Assembly: GCA_035048485.1 (NCBI GenBank)
Contig: CM068585.1
Coordinates: forward strand, 57,948,637-58,012,636
Direction: 5' to 3'
DNA: 64,000 bases
Origin: Pteria penguin
Lineage: Eukaryota; Mollusca; Bivalvia; Pterioida; Pteriidae
Positions 11,886 to 25,058 of the stretch are shown piece by piece. Under the pieces are notes generated by a model, which worked only from the letters and a program-made list of their open reading frames with translations, had not been told where the DNA came from and did not search any database. Position numbers and translations under genes: made by a program. Every line of letters starts with the position of its first letter. Positions within the stretch are counted from its first letter, which is position 1.

Positions 11886-12384
11886 TTATTCAGTTTGTGT
11901 TCCTAAAATGCTCATATATGCCTACAAACAACGGTTGTTTTACTACTGAATCCTATAAGTGCTCTTCAATGTCTTACTCAGAAACATCAAATCATTGATT
12001 AAATTCTACTTTAACTATTACTGAATTCTTAACACCTCAAAAAACATCTGAATATGCAGTTCTCGAAGTTTTATACATCCCTCAAAAATATAGAGGTCTT
12101 CGAAACTTGATGTATCTTCTGCGAGTTTCCGGAAGGTTTCTAGATTTCTGGAATCTTGGGGTGTTGGAGTTGTAGTGATAAATGTGACGAAGTTCTGCGT
12201 TGTTGTGTAACTAACATTTCAAAATCAAAATGCAAATGTAACATTTTCATTTTATTAAAAAACAATGTTAAAGAAACTGCTGTATGACAACAGTCAACAT
12301 TGACATGACGATCACATATAAAGGGATCCTAAGTCTACTTCTAAATCTATTACACAGAACCTAAGAACAGAAAGTAATACATAC

Positions 12385-13441
12385 CTTTTGCGTATACATA
12401 AACATGCGTCAATCTGGTCATACGACCTAACTTTGTTAATCTCTCATCTCGAAGCGCGGTATTGATATCTTGTAATATAAGTTTTTTATGTTCATATTCA
12501 GATCTATGAAGATCGCCCGTGAGGCATTCGAATCTGGTATTGATCACTATAGCTGTTGCAGTTAATGGAACCATTCGCCTTCGTCTTGGTGTTTCGTCTT
12601 TATCAAAGCTGTATTTACATTTCCAAAGAAAACGGCTTTCTCGCCATTTTAATTCATTTGTAATTTTGTTTTTTGAAGTTTCGGTTTCATCCTTGATAAA
12701 TATACCTACAACTGTGTGAACGTAAAAAATAACATTTGGAATAATATTTCTGTTTTGTTGATAGAACACTGTATCTATGCTATCAACAATAGTTTGTGGA
12801 TTACCAGCAGTAATCAACATTTCCATTACTTCCCAAAACACATACTGTCGGTTTTTTAGATTAAATATAATTCTGCGTTGACTGATCAAACATTGACTAA
12901 ATATTTCCCCTAACATTTTTGAAATGCTATTTATGGTATACTGTTTCACTTTCAGTAGCATAATGAAAAAATTCTTCGATACGCATTTAGTGAGTTTGAA
13001 TTGCAGTCCCGCACCCCTTTTATCTATGATACCGGGCACAACATCACAAAATGTTTTGACAAATTTGAATTCACTTTTCGAAGAAAGTTGCGGAAATGCC
13101 TCTCGTAAACATTTTTCATACCATTCGCATGACACATCTAATGATTTGAAGCAATGTTCCGAAAGATTGGTCCTGAAATGTGTTGGCTGTTGAGAAGGAT
13201 CACACGAGCATCTTTGGTCTGAATGATCTAATTCACAAAATTTCCAGCTATACAAATTAGAAGAAATTCCATGGAAATATGGCATACAGACAGCCCACTG
13301 ATATCTGTGAGACAACCTTTTTACACAGTTAATGTGCAGATTTCCATTTGCGAATGTGTAACCTTGTCGACACAGGTCAATTCCAAAGGAATTTACATTT
13401 ATAACGGATAAGAAGAAAACGAGTCCTGTCGAATACGCCAT
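12385..13441 (-). CDS. Secreted cysteine-rich protein (exon 1, 352 codons)
   Basis: The protein starts with a likely signal peptide (MAYSTGLVFFLSVINVNSFG) followed by a cysteine-rich N-terminal half: CRQGY, CVKR, CMPYF, CELD, CSCDP, SLDVSCEWYEKCLREAFP and FCDVVPG. The C-x-W-Y-x-x-C-L..C arrangement with later KCV recalls a family of uncharacterised secreted proteins I know from molluscs and annelids; that link is from memory. The C-terminal half is basic (DETPRRRRM). The frame runs on to 12350, but AAAG/GTATGT at 12385/12384 is a strong splice donor, so the last residues (MYYFLFLGSV) are probably intron read-through. A possible acceptor at 12281/12280 keeps a frame open towards 12130. Single long exon, no frame damage, hence probably a live host gene. 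Function unknown. Confidence 0.6.
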
Positions 13442-13800
13442 TTCTATCAGTAATATGCAAAGAGTCTATTTAAACTTCCTGTTAGAAATTTACCTTGAGA
13501 TCATAATACCCCTTATTTACTTAAACTGTTTACGGTGCATCGAATAACACAAGATTTCTTTAAACCATTGTAATGTAAATACGTTTATTACCAGATATAT
13601 TACCCCATAGGCAACTACTGACAATGGCTGTCTTTATTTTTTTTTCGTTGTGGCATTACAATAGATTTAGGTCACGTTTTATGACGCCACTATCAAGATG
13701 TATGCTCCCGTTATATATAAGTGTTTTAACAAATTATCTTACTCTGCCATTCATTATGCCTCTAATTCTGTTTGAAAAAAATACTCTCGGGTTTGATTGA

Positions 13801-13985
13801 TGGATTCATTGATTTTGTTTAACGTCACATCAAGAATATTTCACGTATATGGTGACATCATCCGCCTGCAATGGACCCACCCAAAGCAGTGAGGGATCTT
13901 TATGCAATAAATACCTCGGGTTTTTAATGTGTCATCCGAAAGACAGGTGACCGGCATGACCAGACCTGGACTCGAACCCCGGCAT
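13801..13985 (-). repeat. SINE-like repeat with pol III B box
   Basis: The stretch beginning 'gattttgtttaacgtcac' and containing 'tcatccgaaagacaggtg' belongs to a short repeat that I recall as widespread in bivalves. On the minus strand 13978-13968 reads GGTTCGAGTCC, a perfect match to the tRNA-type B box, which suggests a tRNA-derived SINE transcribed leftwards. The A box and a tail were not located with confidence. Confidence 0.5.
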
Positions 13986-14947
13986 CCCGATCAGGTTTCT
14001 CTCGAGTTTGAAGATATCAATGACAAATGTACTATTTACGATTACTGCATTGTTTTATATGAAAATTCTGGCTCTCTATAATTTTGTACGGATGACATTG
14101 TGTGTTTTTATTTTTTCATTTAGTTTCTTTGTTGAAGGAATACGATATAAGCAGAAAACCGTAGAAAACAAAACTCATGGAAAACATCGTTCAATCAAAT
14201 CGCTTGTTATGAATTATAGGAGATCCTATCAGAATTACCCAGATGGAATCGAGTGGCATTTTTGTTGATAAGGGGGTAGCATCGGATCCTAGTTTGGAAT
14301 TTGATATAGATAATGAATTCAATATAAATATTTATTTTCGGCAATGTATGTATTGCATCTGTCATTTCCATATTCACAAATGACGGTATTCTATTTCGTA
14401 TTTAGAAATGCTTGTATCACTTTCAATATAGTACTAGGAATGGATATACAAGTGAAAAAAGGCTCAGTTGATGCATTAATCACTTGCTTAATTTTTCGTC
14501 GAGAGTATATATAGAGAGTAATCGGCCCTAACCAATAAAATCTTATACGGGCCACATTAAGGTATGTTGTTATGACCATTATGTTTTACATACTTGTCAT
14601 AAAAATCACAGTGGCGAAGTTTGTCTTACATGATTCAGAGATATTTTCTTTCCATATGATTAATAAATATAAGAACATATATAGATGACTTGAATTCCAA
14701 TAAGATATAAATATTTGAAACTTGGTTTTAGGGTGATTTACAAAAGGGGTATAGCCACGATAAGGTCTATTCGGCCCTGTGTTTTCACATACATGTATTT
14801 CAATTGATATTACGGAATATAATCACAACTAATATACTTACTGATATAGGTAGTTCAAAGAAACGTATATTTCAAATAAAGCGCCGAACTCTTTTAGTGC
14901 AAAATAACACGTCAAACCTATAACGGTTTTGAAAATTTGCTACTTTT

Positions 14948-15285
14948 ATGCATAAGAACAAGGGTCAACAGGTATCGCATATTGAGAGGTCATAAGAATA
15001 TAAACACGTAAGGTATTGTAAAATACATAATGGTATAAAAATATATGCGACATCAACATGATAAACCGTGCTCTGCCAGTCTGAAAGCGAGCTAAGACCC
15101 TAGATCTGTAGGAGTCCCGACTAATAGTCAGAGGGGACGAGGTTCAGGACCATGTCTCCTCTGAAAGAGGTTTGGACAAGGCCCGTCATATAGTCCCCAC
15201 CGCCCTGTTAGTCAGCGTGCAACGTTCAAGTAAAAGTCTGCATAAGGCTGTAGAGGGGCCAAATACAAGACCTATAGTCTTTTTG
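14948..15285 (-). repeat. 3' untranslated region of the RT element at 15.2-16.9 kb
   Basis: The sequence from the RT stop region to 14953 matches 22318-22646 nearly base for base ('cgaggttcaggaccat', 'aagaacaagggtcaac'). It lacks the distal 270 bp, including the conserved terminal box, so this otherwise best copy is truncated at its 3' end too. Confidence 0.8.
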
Positions 15286-16853
15286 ATGATCTCAATATCA
15301 TATTGTCTATTTAGGAGACGTTTGACTATTTTATTACATGATAAAATAACGTTATCGGAGCCTTTTACTTTCCTTAGTTTATATACGAGATCACCGTAAA
15401 AATTAGGATGGGAAATTCCATTGGATACATACTGTTGAAAAGAAATATTTCCAAATTTAGATAGAAGTTCTGAATAAGATCTGAAGAATTTGCCGAATGT
15501 TTTTCTTAGCTTGTGATATCTGTAACCCTGAGTTAAAAGTTTAGTAGTAATTTGTAAATTTCGTTTATGAAAGTCCAACACATCAGTGCAGCCTCTGACA
15601 AATCGAACTAATTGAGATATATAGATACCATATGATGGGAGTCGAGGGACATCGCCATCCAAGTAAGGGAAATTTACAATAGGAAATCCAAAATTCTCAC
15701 GTTTATCATAAATATTAGTATATATTAGGTTGTTGATAATTTTGATGTTTAAATCTAAGAAAGGTGTAGATTTATCTCAAGTATTAGCTTTATTCAATGT
15801 GAGCTCTGGTGGATATATTTCTGATATAAATTGTTCGAATTCAGGGTTGTCGATAACCAAAATGTCATCCAGATATCTGCAAGTATTATTAAATTTGTAT
15901 ATGAGGTCAAAACTTTTTGATTTTTGAATAGAAACCATAAAATCCCTCTTATAACAATAAAGAAATAAATCTGCTATCAGAGGCGCGCAGTTAGTACCCA
16001 TAGGAATCCCAACTATTTGTTGATATATCTTGCCATGAAATTGCACAAAAATATTATTCATGAGAAAATCTAGTGCTTTATATAATTCCTTGCAAGTCCA
16101 GTATTTATATGAAGTATATTGTTTGTTGGAAAAGAATCCAGAGTTATTGGAAGTACATACATGTATGTACGTTTTAGATTCTCTGTGAAAACACCATTGT
16201 ATAAGAGACAGCAACTTGCTTTAAATCAAATCATGAGGCAGAGATGTATAAAGTGTAGAAAAATCAAATGTAGAAATTTGAGTCGCTTTGAAATTTATCG
16301 AAAGAAGTTTGTCTATAACTTCATGAGAATTTTTAATCGACCAAAAGTAATTGATGTTACTATTATGAAATGCGACATCACAATATTTGATAATATGATC
16401 TTTTATAGCAGTTAGAGCAGACGTAATATGTTTCGATAGTACCGTAATAGAGCAGTGGCTAGAATTAGATGTGAAACGTGATTTATATGGACTTTTATGT
16501 AGTTTTGGGAGCCAATACATGGTTGGTAGATCAGATTTATCAGTTTTAATTTTGAAGTCGGACATGGTCATGAGGTGATCGTGCAAGGTGCTCTCTTTTG
16601 AGGTAGGGCTTTCCACATATGTATGAGTGGAGTTTAATTCGTTTTTAAGTACTTCAATATAATATAGTTTTCAAACAACTATTATGTTATTACCTGCTTT
16701 ATCAGCGGGAACAAAGACATATTTAGCATGTAAGTCAGATATCTTCTTTTTAATAGAATTTGTCGTCAATGTATTAGGCTGTTGAAATAAATGCGGATTT
16801 TCCGTAAAGTTCTTAATACGGATATCGACAATTCTTAAAATCTCGAAAGTCAC
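15186..16853 (-). pseudogene. Most complete reverse transcriptase copy (family 1)
   Basis: Read leftwards the domains are: KYVFVPADKAGNNIIVV (16730-16671); WLPKLHKSPYKSRFTSNSS, TALTAIKDHIIKYC-like and STFDFSTLYTSLPHDLI (16616-16221); CFHRESKTYIHVC, YKYWTCKELYKALDFLMNN, IVGIPMGTNCAPLIADLF, CRYLDDILVID and QFISEIYPPELTLNKANT (16214-15777); an in-frame TGA; then FLDLNI, YDKRENFGFPIVNFPYLDGD, VPRLPSYGIYISQLVRF, YRYHKLRKTFGKFFRSYSE, FYGDLVYKLRKVKG and a basic tail (to 15186). All catalytic Asp residues are present; a stop near 16670, a frameshift at 16215-16220 and the TGA break it. No endonuclease domain (GIY-YIG, APE or REL) is visible. Motif order suggests a Penelope-like or related RT; tentative. 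Confidence 0.85.
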
Positions 16854-16859
16854 TATTCA

Positions 16860-19250
16860 AAAGGTCACCATCAAAATTATGTTATATTCATATCAAAATC
16901 ATCAAGCGATATCATTTAAGCATATTTAATTGCAAAACATCGCTCTTTTTTAAATAGTTTTGATAACCATGTAGGAACATTGACCTTTCTATGACCTTAC
17001 CATAAAATCATTTCACAATTTCAAGGTCAAATAATAGATACTCTTCAGTTTTCATTATTGATAAATACATCTCAGTATCTTGCATGCATTTGTGTTATCA
17101 TTTTATTTTTGAAATACTCTAAGAACTTGATAAAAGGTCATATCAAGTGAAATTGTTTATTATAAATAGTATGTAAAAATTATAAATTCTGCATTGCAAA
17201 AGTAAGACCAAAACAAAAATATATGTGTGTTTCCTGTAACCCCACTAACCCTAATTTTTGGCATCAACCCTAAACTTTTTTATGGCATTTTGAGTGGGCA
17301 ATAATTCAAATATGTCATTTTGGTCTCAAAATGTACTTTATTATATCTAAGAGATCATTATTATGACAAAAACAAAGTAACTGCCATTCATGAAGGGTAA
17401 ATATGCATTCTAGATGCCAATCCAACATCAAATCAGCAATAAAAAATAAAATAAAAATAAAGATTGCCCAAATATTTCCAATTGACGGACCCTAATTTTT
17501 TTTCAGCATGTTGCAGGAAACAAACATATATTTTTCTTTGGCCTAAGCAAGTTTCTCTTTCTTAACACAATGTTAAATTGGTTAAGCAGCATAATTCTTG
17601 CCATTAACTTTATATTTATGTGGAAATTCACAAACACAAAACAGTTTTAATAATATAATATAATACAATGTTACCATATACATAGTACAAGTAATTGGCA
17701 ATGATGATTTGTTCAACCAGTGTTTTTTTTCTTCAAATCAGGTCCGTTATAAAGACCCTTCCCAACGGAAATTTCATTGATGTATCTCAAAATTTGTCTA
17801 AATTTTTCCAAACATTGATCTTTTAGCATTATGCAAATAGGACAAAAATTCCAAAATGAAAAGGTACACCGGTAGGCACCTTTGAAATAAAATAAAAGAA
17901 AAAAACACTGGTTTAACAGGTACATGTAGATGGATCTTTAACTCAGTGACTCCAATATCAATATGACCAAATTCCCTATAAAGTAAGAGGAATGTGGTCT
18001 CAAACATTCTCTAGTAAACAGTCAAGGGTCAAGGTTTATATGGCACTGACATTTGACCTGATGACCATTGAACTTTCGAACTGCTTTGTTTACATCCAGA
18101 CGACATAATTGTCAAATCGGGAAATTAGCGCGGTAATGAAAATAAACACTTATAATGGAAACGAAACATTTGTGACGTCACACGACTTTTCGTCCTCCTT
18201 AAAGATGGCAACAAGCCGGTAAGACGTGGCGCTTTGGTTACTTAGACATACTAAATTTTAACAACTGATGTACTGTGTCAGCCTATTCTGCTCGTCGGCT
18301 AGTTCTGCGTCGCGCATTATGTGACATTGTAATCACTTCCATGTAAACACTGGTGCACGTTTTTGAGGCCGGTTCTGTTTTATCTCCGATTGTGTACAAT
18401 CCAACTTTCCATTTCGCGGAAAATTTGTCGAACTGCGTGACGCCACAATATATTTGTCCGAGGTATGACTGAGGTGTAAAGTATTGTGACGTCATCTGAT
18501 TTAACAATATTTCGAGCGTAAATAGAAGAGTCAATACGGAGTATCGCAACTACTAAAATCCGTCAAGGTTTGCATTTAGTCACTTACCAAATCCATTGTT
18601 CTCGATGTGAGCACTTTTATGTGGGCAACTTACGTCATAATTATATAACATAAGAACAATCACAAAATGCGCGTGTATGTTGACGCTATTGTAGTTGCAA
18701 TATTCCGTATTAAAGAAAATAGACTCAGCCTCATTTAAGAAGGCCTAATGAAGAAGAAAAACAATAGATCGAGCAAGATAATTTTTTTACAATACACAGA
18801 AAAAATATCGTTAGTTCAATTGGTCTTGAGTGAAATATAGTCTGTTTCAAATTTTCGTAGAAATCCACTTCATTTTGTCCCAAATTATAGTCTGTTTCAT
18901 TTTTATATACATTGTTAACCTCGATAGCGTCGAAAAAGCCGAAATAGTTGACATTCAGGTGACGCATGGGTACATCAACATTAGCTATGTTTTTCTTATT
19001 CATACAACTGTATGACAAATAAAAATTGTATCACCGTATAGAATAAAGATCAGTCTAAAGGTGTTGCATGTTATTTTGCTGGTTCTTTTTTTTTCAAACC
19101 GAGTTAACGTAGGCAAACGTGTTTAACGGTCGCAGAATAGGCCGAAAGCATAGTATATGTACTTTAACGTTAATTTAGGAAATAATACTGAAATCGCATC
19201 ACTTATAACTTTCATTGATAATCATTCTATTTCAACAAACTGGAGTTAGT
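16860..19250. other. No gene recognised
   Basis: AT-rich with many short frames. A 17-base inverted repeat (17718-17734 'cagtgttttttttct' type and 17897-17913) flanks a 200 bp block. Around 18100-18500 GC rises and CRE-like TGACGTCA occurs at 18174 and 18488, with 'aagatggcaac' at 18203, so an unrecognised promoter could lie here. Nothing coding can be supported. Confidence 0.5.
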
Positions 19251-20598
19251 ATTTGGTTACATAAAGATATGGGTTTTTTCAGTGCTGTGCAATGCCAAGA
19301 TTCCATTTTTGTGTGCTTTGCGTCAAGCGCACTAAGCCAGGGGCCCATAACAGGCGGAAAGTTTCTCATGAAATTCGGAAATACCTCAAGAAAAACTTTA
19401 TGACAGAGTCTAAATTGGGAGAAATTATTTGCAATACTTGTTATCACAAATTCTACAAAGGGGTCAATCATAAGAAGCCTATTATTTCTAAAAACATCAG
19501 TGAGGAACAGTGCATTCGTAAGATTCATCCAGTTCATCTTCCTTTATCCAGCACAGCTAAAATTCATGCATATTTTGCGTTGTGCAAAAGACCAGGACCA
19601 AAGTTAGTGATGGTTCCGGGGAATGCCAGATTCAATTTTTTCTTGGATAAGAATATTCTTCTTCCCAGTGATAGCAGATGTTGTCCCTCACACATAGATG
19701 GAAATGCTTACTTTAAGCCCGATGCCATTCAAGCAATGAGAATCACAGAGTCAGTAGATGTGTCTCGTTCCACTCTCATGGATATCATACAAAAGCTAAG
19801 AGCTGCTGCCCTACATTACCGACGTACACAGATTGACTTCGACAGACCTGAATTGTACTGTGATGAAGATAAGCAAAACATGACTGGCCTCACTAAAGAT
19901 TCGTTCCTTGATATATGCTCTATTGCTCAATATGTATTAGAAGTACACCAGCACGGACCGTCAATACAACAGTCGGAATATTTTTCTTCAAGCTTCGTAC
20001 TGGAATGTCAAACAAATTGATGGCCACTCTTTTCAATATTTCCTATTCCAACCTCAGACGTACAATATCTACAGTCCGGAAAATCATTACCGACCATTTT
20101 GTTCCGAATTATCTGGAACTGTCTCACATATCACGTGAGGATGTAATTTCCAAGCACACACGTCCTCTTGCACAAGTTCTCTTTAACAACTTCGTACAAA
20201 ATCTTACTACCTTAGTTCTTGGTGGAACATACAGTTATATACAGAAGTGATAATTTCAGATTTCAGAGAAGAACTTACAGTATACACAAGGGAAGATCAT
20301 TAGTAAAGCCTATGATCCATGTCAGCGCTACTGGATACTTAATAACTATTCTTGGACCATATTTCTCGGACTCCAAAATAATGACGCATCGATTCTAAAC
20401 CATATGCTACAGAAAAACACCGAAAACATCAAGGACTGGGTGAGGGAGGACGATTTATTCATCGTAGACCGTGGATTTCGGGATTCCTTGAACCTGCTTG
20501 CAGATCTGGGTATTCGCGCAGCAATGAAAACATTTTTAAAGAGAGGCCAAAAGCAGATGTCGACGGAGGACTCAAATGCCAGTAGATTGGTTACAAAG

Positions 20599-21699
20599 GT
20601 ATGTTGTAGTTATAAATACTATAATCAATAAAGACATAATTATCTATTTATTAGCTAATAGCTCAAACATTTATGTCTTTTTACTTATTATAATTTGATT
20701 TACCAAACCTAATTGACTGATTTAAATGTTTAATTCTGCATGTGCATTTATCTGAATGAAACGAAATGATACTATGCACTACGTATTTTTTGTGTTGCTT
20801 GTTTACGTCAAATCATGAATATTTCTATTTTATGATGATGACAACTTTCTGATACATTATATTAAAGATATAGGTCAGCTTTTCTATTACAAATGTGAAA
20901 TGATTTTGTTGAGGACGATTGTGGTCCGAATTTCCAATACTTTTAACTTTGGCACTCTACTGCTGGCTTATGACTATACAATTACATGAGACATCAGAGA
21001 ATTTGTAGTCACTTAAGTACTGATTTAGATTACATCTATTAACAGGAGTGGCTTTCAATGGCTAAAATAAATTTTAGCACTTATCAAGGGTTTTTGGTTT
21101 GAGTGGAAATAGCAAACTATTCAATTTACCATGATTTGACAAATTATGAGCAATATATCTGTGAAAAAGCAGAACCATTGTGTATGGGACATCCCTCAAC
21201 GAACTGTATCTAACATGTATCCAGTTTTAGGCTCAAATCTAATAGGAGAATTGACCCATTTATATCATCTACAAGACATTTAATGTTAGACGTTTTATGG
21301 TAGGCCTTATCATGTCAATATTGATGTGAAACTTTTCCGCGGTTTTAAAACTATTTATACATTCAAATAGTATGATTATTTTAAGTGCAAGGGTACGATT
21401 TCAAGTTGGAGCCCTGTGCTTCCAAGCGAAGTTTCTGGATAATAATGAAAAACCTGAGACTTCCAGTAAAGCAGATGGAGCAGGACCCCTGTATCCTCAG
21501 CTGGGTGTAGAATACGCCCGTAAACGCTATCCTGTTTACATCTATGGGTATAGCGTTAAGGGTCCGACTTTGGTCTTTTTTTTCGGAAAATGCAATCCTG
21601 AATTGTTTTTAATGAAAAATTTTCCTTACCAACCCAATATAGTAAAACGTTTTTCCATAATTTTGAAAAAAAGTTAATGATACTCGTTTTCATGAATAG
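20599..21699 (+). other. Intron of the transposase gene
   Basis: Bounded by AAAG/GTATGT and ATAG/GTTCG. It contains an unrelated open stretch at 21372-21677 (VRFQVGALCFQAKFLDNN .. PVYIYGYSVKGPTLVFFFG) that I do not recognise and that could be a coding fragment from elsewhere. The rest is AT-rich without a gene. Confidence 0.55.
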
Positions 21700-22048
21700 G
21701 TTCGCCAGAATCAAACGATGGAAGTATCTCTCCAGCGTTATGCCAACCAATCAAGTTCCAAATATCGGTGACTACGTCAAGATTGTTTGCGCATTATCAA
21801 ACAAATATTTCACGCCGCTTTCAGCTGGAACAGATGCGGAGAATAAAAGTCTCGGTGCAAAACTACTTGTTCTATCAAAGCAAAGCAACTCTCTTCAGTC
21901 TTATGTCGAAGAAAACCATCTGGATACGAGGGAGTCGCCATGGCAAAATGCAGATGAAATCGATGATTTTCCACATTTAGACGAAGCTGACTTAAGAACG
22001 CTAATTGCGGTGTATATCAGCTTAAATTAAGTTCAAGTTACATCCAAG

Positions 22049-22646
22049 AAAAAAGAGGAGTTACTGGCTCAGTTATGTGGCAGAAGTCACCATAGAGCTA
22101 TACAATACATGAATATAAATAATATACTAGAACATATATCACATTACAAAAATATTTGATTGTAGTGCAATTACGATACCGACTTAGGACGGTCATTTAA
22201 TTTGACAAAAGCCAAACAAATGGTGTGGTTAACCGGTTTACGGGCCCACCTTCCCACTCACCGTAACAGCAGAACAATCAAAGGACGTACATTTAAAAAT
22301 TTATAAATAATCCTCCATGTAAAGAACAAGGGTCAACAGGTATCGCATATTGAGAGGTCATAAAAATATAAACACGTAAGGTATTGTAAAATACATAATG
22401 GTATAAAAATATATGCGACATCAACATGAAAAACCGTGCTCTGCCAGTCTGAAAGCGAGCTAAGACCCTAGATCTGTAGGAGTCCCGACTAACAGTCAGA
22501 GGGGACGAGGTTCAGGACCATGTCTCCTCTGAAAGAGGTTTGGACAAGGCCCGTCATATAGTCCCCACCGCCCTGTTAGTCAGCGTGCAACGTTCAAGTA
22601 AAAGTCTGCATAAGGCTGTAGAGGGGCCAAATACAAGACCTATAGT
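22049..22646 (-). mobile_element. 598 bp 3'-end copy of the RT family inserted in the transposase gene
   Basis: Starts with 'aaaaaagaggagtt' and ends at 'gacctatagtc', where the sequence stops matching the RT at 15.28 kb. It is flanked by CAAG at 22045-22048 and 22647-22650. Removing it restores an uninterrupted frame across the junction of the transposase exon, so borders and orientation are certain. It contains only 3' untranslated sequence of the retroelement. Confidence 0.9.
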
Positions 22647-22993
22647 CAAGAACACATAGATAGAGACTGTGAAATTCTGTGCCATAAAAAGGATCCAGGT
22701 TTGCTTACTGTAAGCCTGCAGAGCAGAAACATTTCATCGAAAAGATATAAACTATGGATAAGATATAGTCATTTGACCATTGATGGCTGGTATTGTCAAT
22801 GTAGGGCAGGAGCACGAGTTGTAGGAATGTATAGCCATGTAGCAGCAGTTGTTTGGTACTTGGGACACGCACGACATTGTGACAAACCAGTGGGGACCCG
22901 AGACTACGGTGAATTTCTCGAGGACGCGTACATCATAGACAGTTCCGATTCTGAGATGAGCACCGCCGGCCAAGAAGAATAAGGACTTTTAGT

Positions 22994-23105
22994 ATTCAGA
23001 GAAAGAGAGAGAGAGCGCGCGCGTGCGAGCGTGTGTGAGTCTGTTTGTGCGTGTGTGTAGGTGTGGGTGTGTGTGTGTAGGTGTGGGTGTGTGGGTGTGT
23101 GTAAA
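22994..23105. repeat. GA / GC / GT-rich low-complexity tract
   Basis: A purine GA run, then alternating GC, then GT with GTAGGTGTGGGT units, directly after the transposase stop codon. Confidence 0.85.
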
Positions 23106-23109
23106 GCAA

Positions 23110-24310
<1,201 letters not shown>

Positions 24311-24539
24311 GCATGGTTTATGGGTCATGTACTCAGACATGGTGTGTGGTACCTTTTATATGCGAAGTGTAGGGCGATAACAAGTACTATATTTGGAAGT
24401 ATTTTGGACTCCATTATTCATATATAGACTTTATTTTTTGATTTACGAAAAAAATTATAGATACCGTTGTGGGATACAACATTGTGGGATTGTGACCCAT
24501 AAGGTTATATATACATAACTATACATACATATATATATA

Positions 24540-24570
24540 GAAAATTGTTGGTCATATCCCACAATCCGTT

Positions 24571-24631
<61 letters not shown>

Positions 24632-24780
24632 AATCGTATATAAATGTAATTGTGGGTGATGTCCTATATATATCAAAACAATGGTATATAAATGTAATTG
24701 TACTCCAGGTTTCTTTTGGGGTATATATAAATAATTGTATTTTGTGTGTAATGTCCTATAAACTGTTCATATAAATATAG
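24540..24780. repeat. Diverged short tandem repeats around a (TA)n tract
   Basis: The units 'acaatcgtatataaatgtaa' (24629) and 'acaatggtatataaatgtaa' (24678) are direct repeats about 50 bp apart, with a weaker third copy near 24728. The phrase 'catatcccacaatcc' at 24553 recurs at 25871. Confidence 0.6.
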
Positions 24781-25058
24781 AACTGCATTTGTGGAGCATA
24801 TATAAACCCTATATGAAAGGACTTGAAAGTCCTCAAGGTCGGAATTACTTGGTCAAGTACATCAAAGGTAATAAAGTCGTGATCCACCAAGAGATCACAC
24901 ACCAAGCGTGTAATGTTTAGGATCAGTATTGACAAAAACAAGGTCTGCGCACAGGTGCTCATTTTCATACAAACAACGGCTCTGCTCTGTACACCACACC
25001 CCTGTACGTCTCCGTCTCGTACTATATAGCTATCTCATTCTCTCTTATTCACTTTTGA

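Larger units (their letters stand above)
19292..22982 (+). pseudogene. DDE_Tnp_4-like transposase gene with SWIM-type zinc finger, split and broken
   Basis: Exon 1 (19292-20598) encodes an N-terminal CxxC..CxxC finger (FCVLCVKR .. ICNTCYHKF), a helix-turn-helix-like block (GMSNKLMATLFNISYSNLRR), HTRPLAQVLF, LGGTYSYIQK and DDLFIVDRGFRDSLNLL, SNASRLVTK. It ends at a GTATGT donor. Exon 2 starts at 21700 after ATAG and continues ARIKRWKYLSSVMPTNQVP, IGDYVKIVCALSNKYF; after a retroelement insertion it resumes at 22647 with KDPGLLTVSLQSRN, then WYCQCRAGARVVGMYSHVAA, VWYLGHARHC (SWIM-type CxC..H) and an acidic tail, stop at 22982. Damage: frameshifts near 19970, 20245 and 20375; the first catalytic Asp of LDGTY is Gly (20221); bases coding WVVES, with the last acidic residue, are missing at 21705. 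Family knowledge is from memory of mollusc PIF/Harbinger-type relatives. Confidence 0.75.

Noticed and set aside
13966..13985. tRNA gene
   Set aside because: A perfect B box is present, but no cloverleaf or A box at the right distance; treated as SINE.
17713..18007. Frames of 69-70 codons on the minus strand
   Set aside because: Phe/Leu-rich, two overlapping frames, no family; only the flanking inverted repeat was noted.
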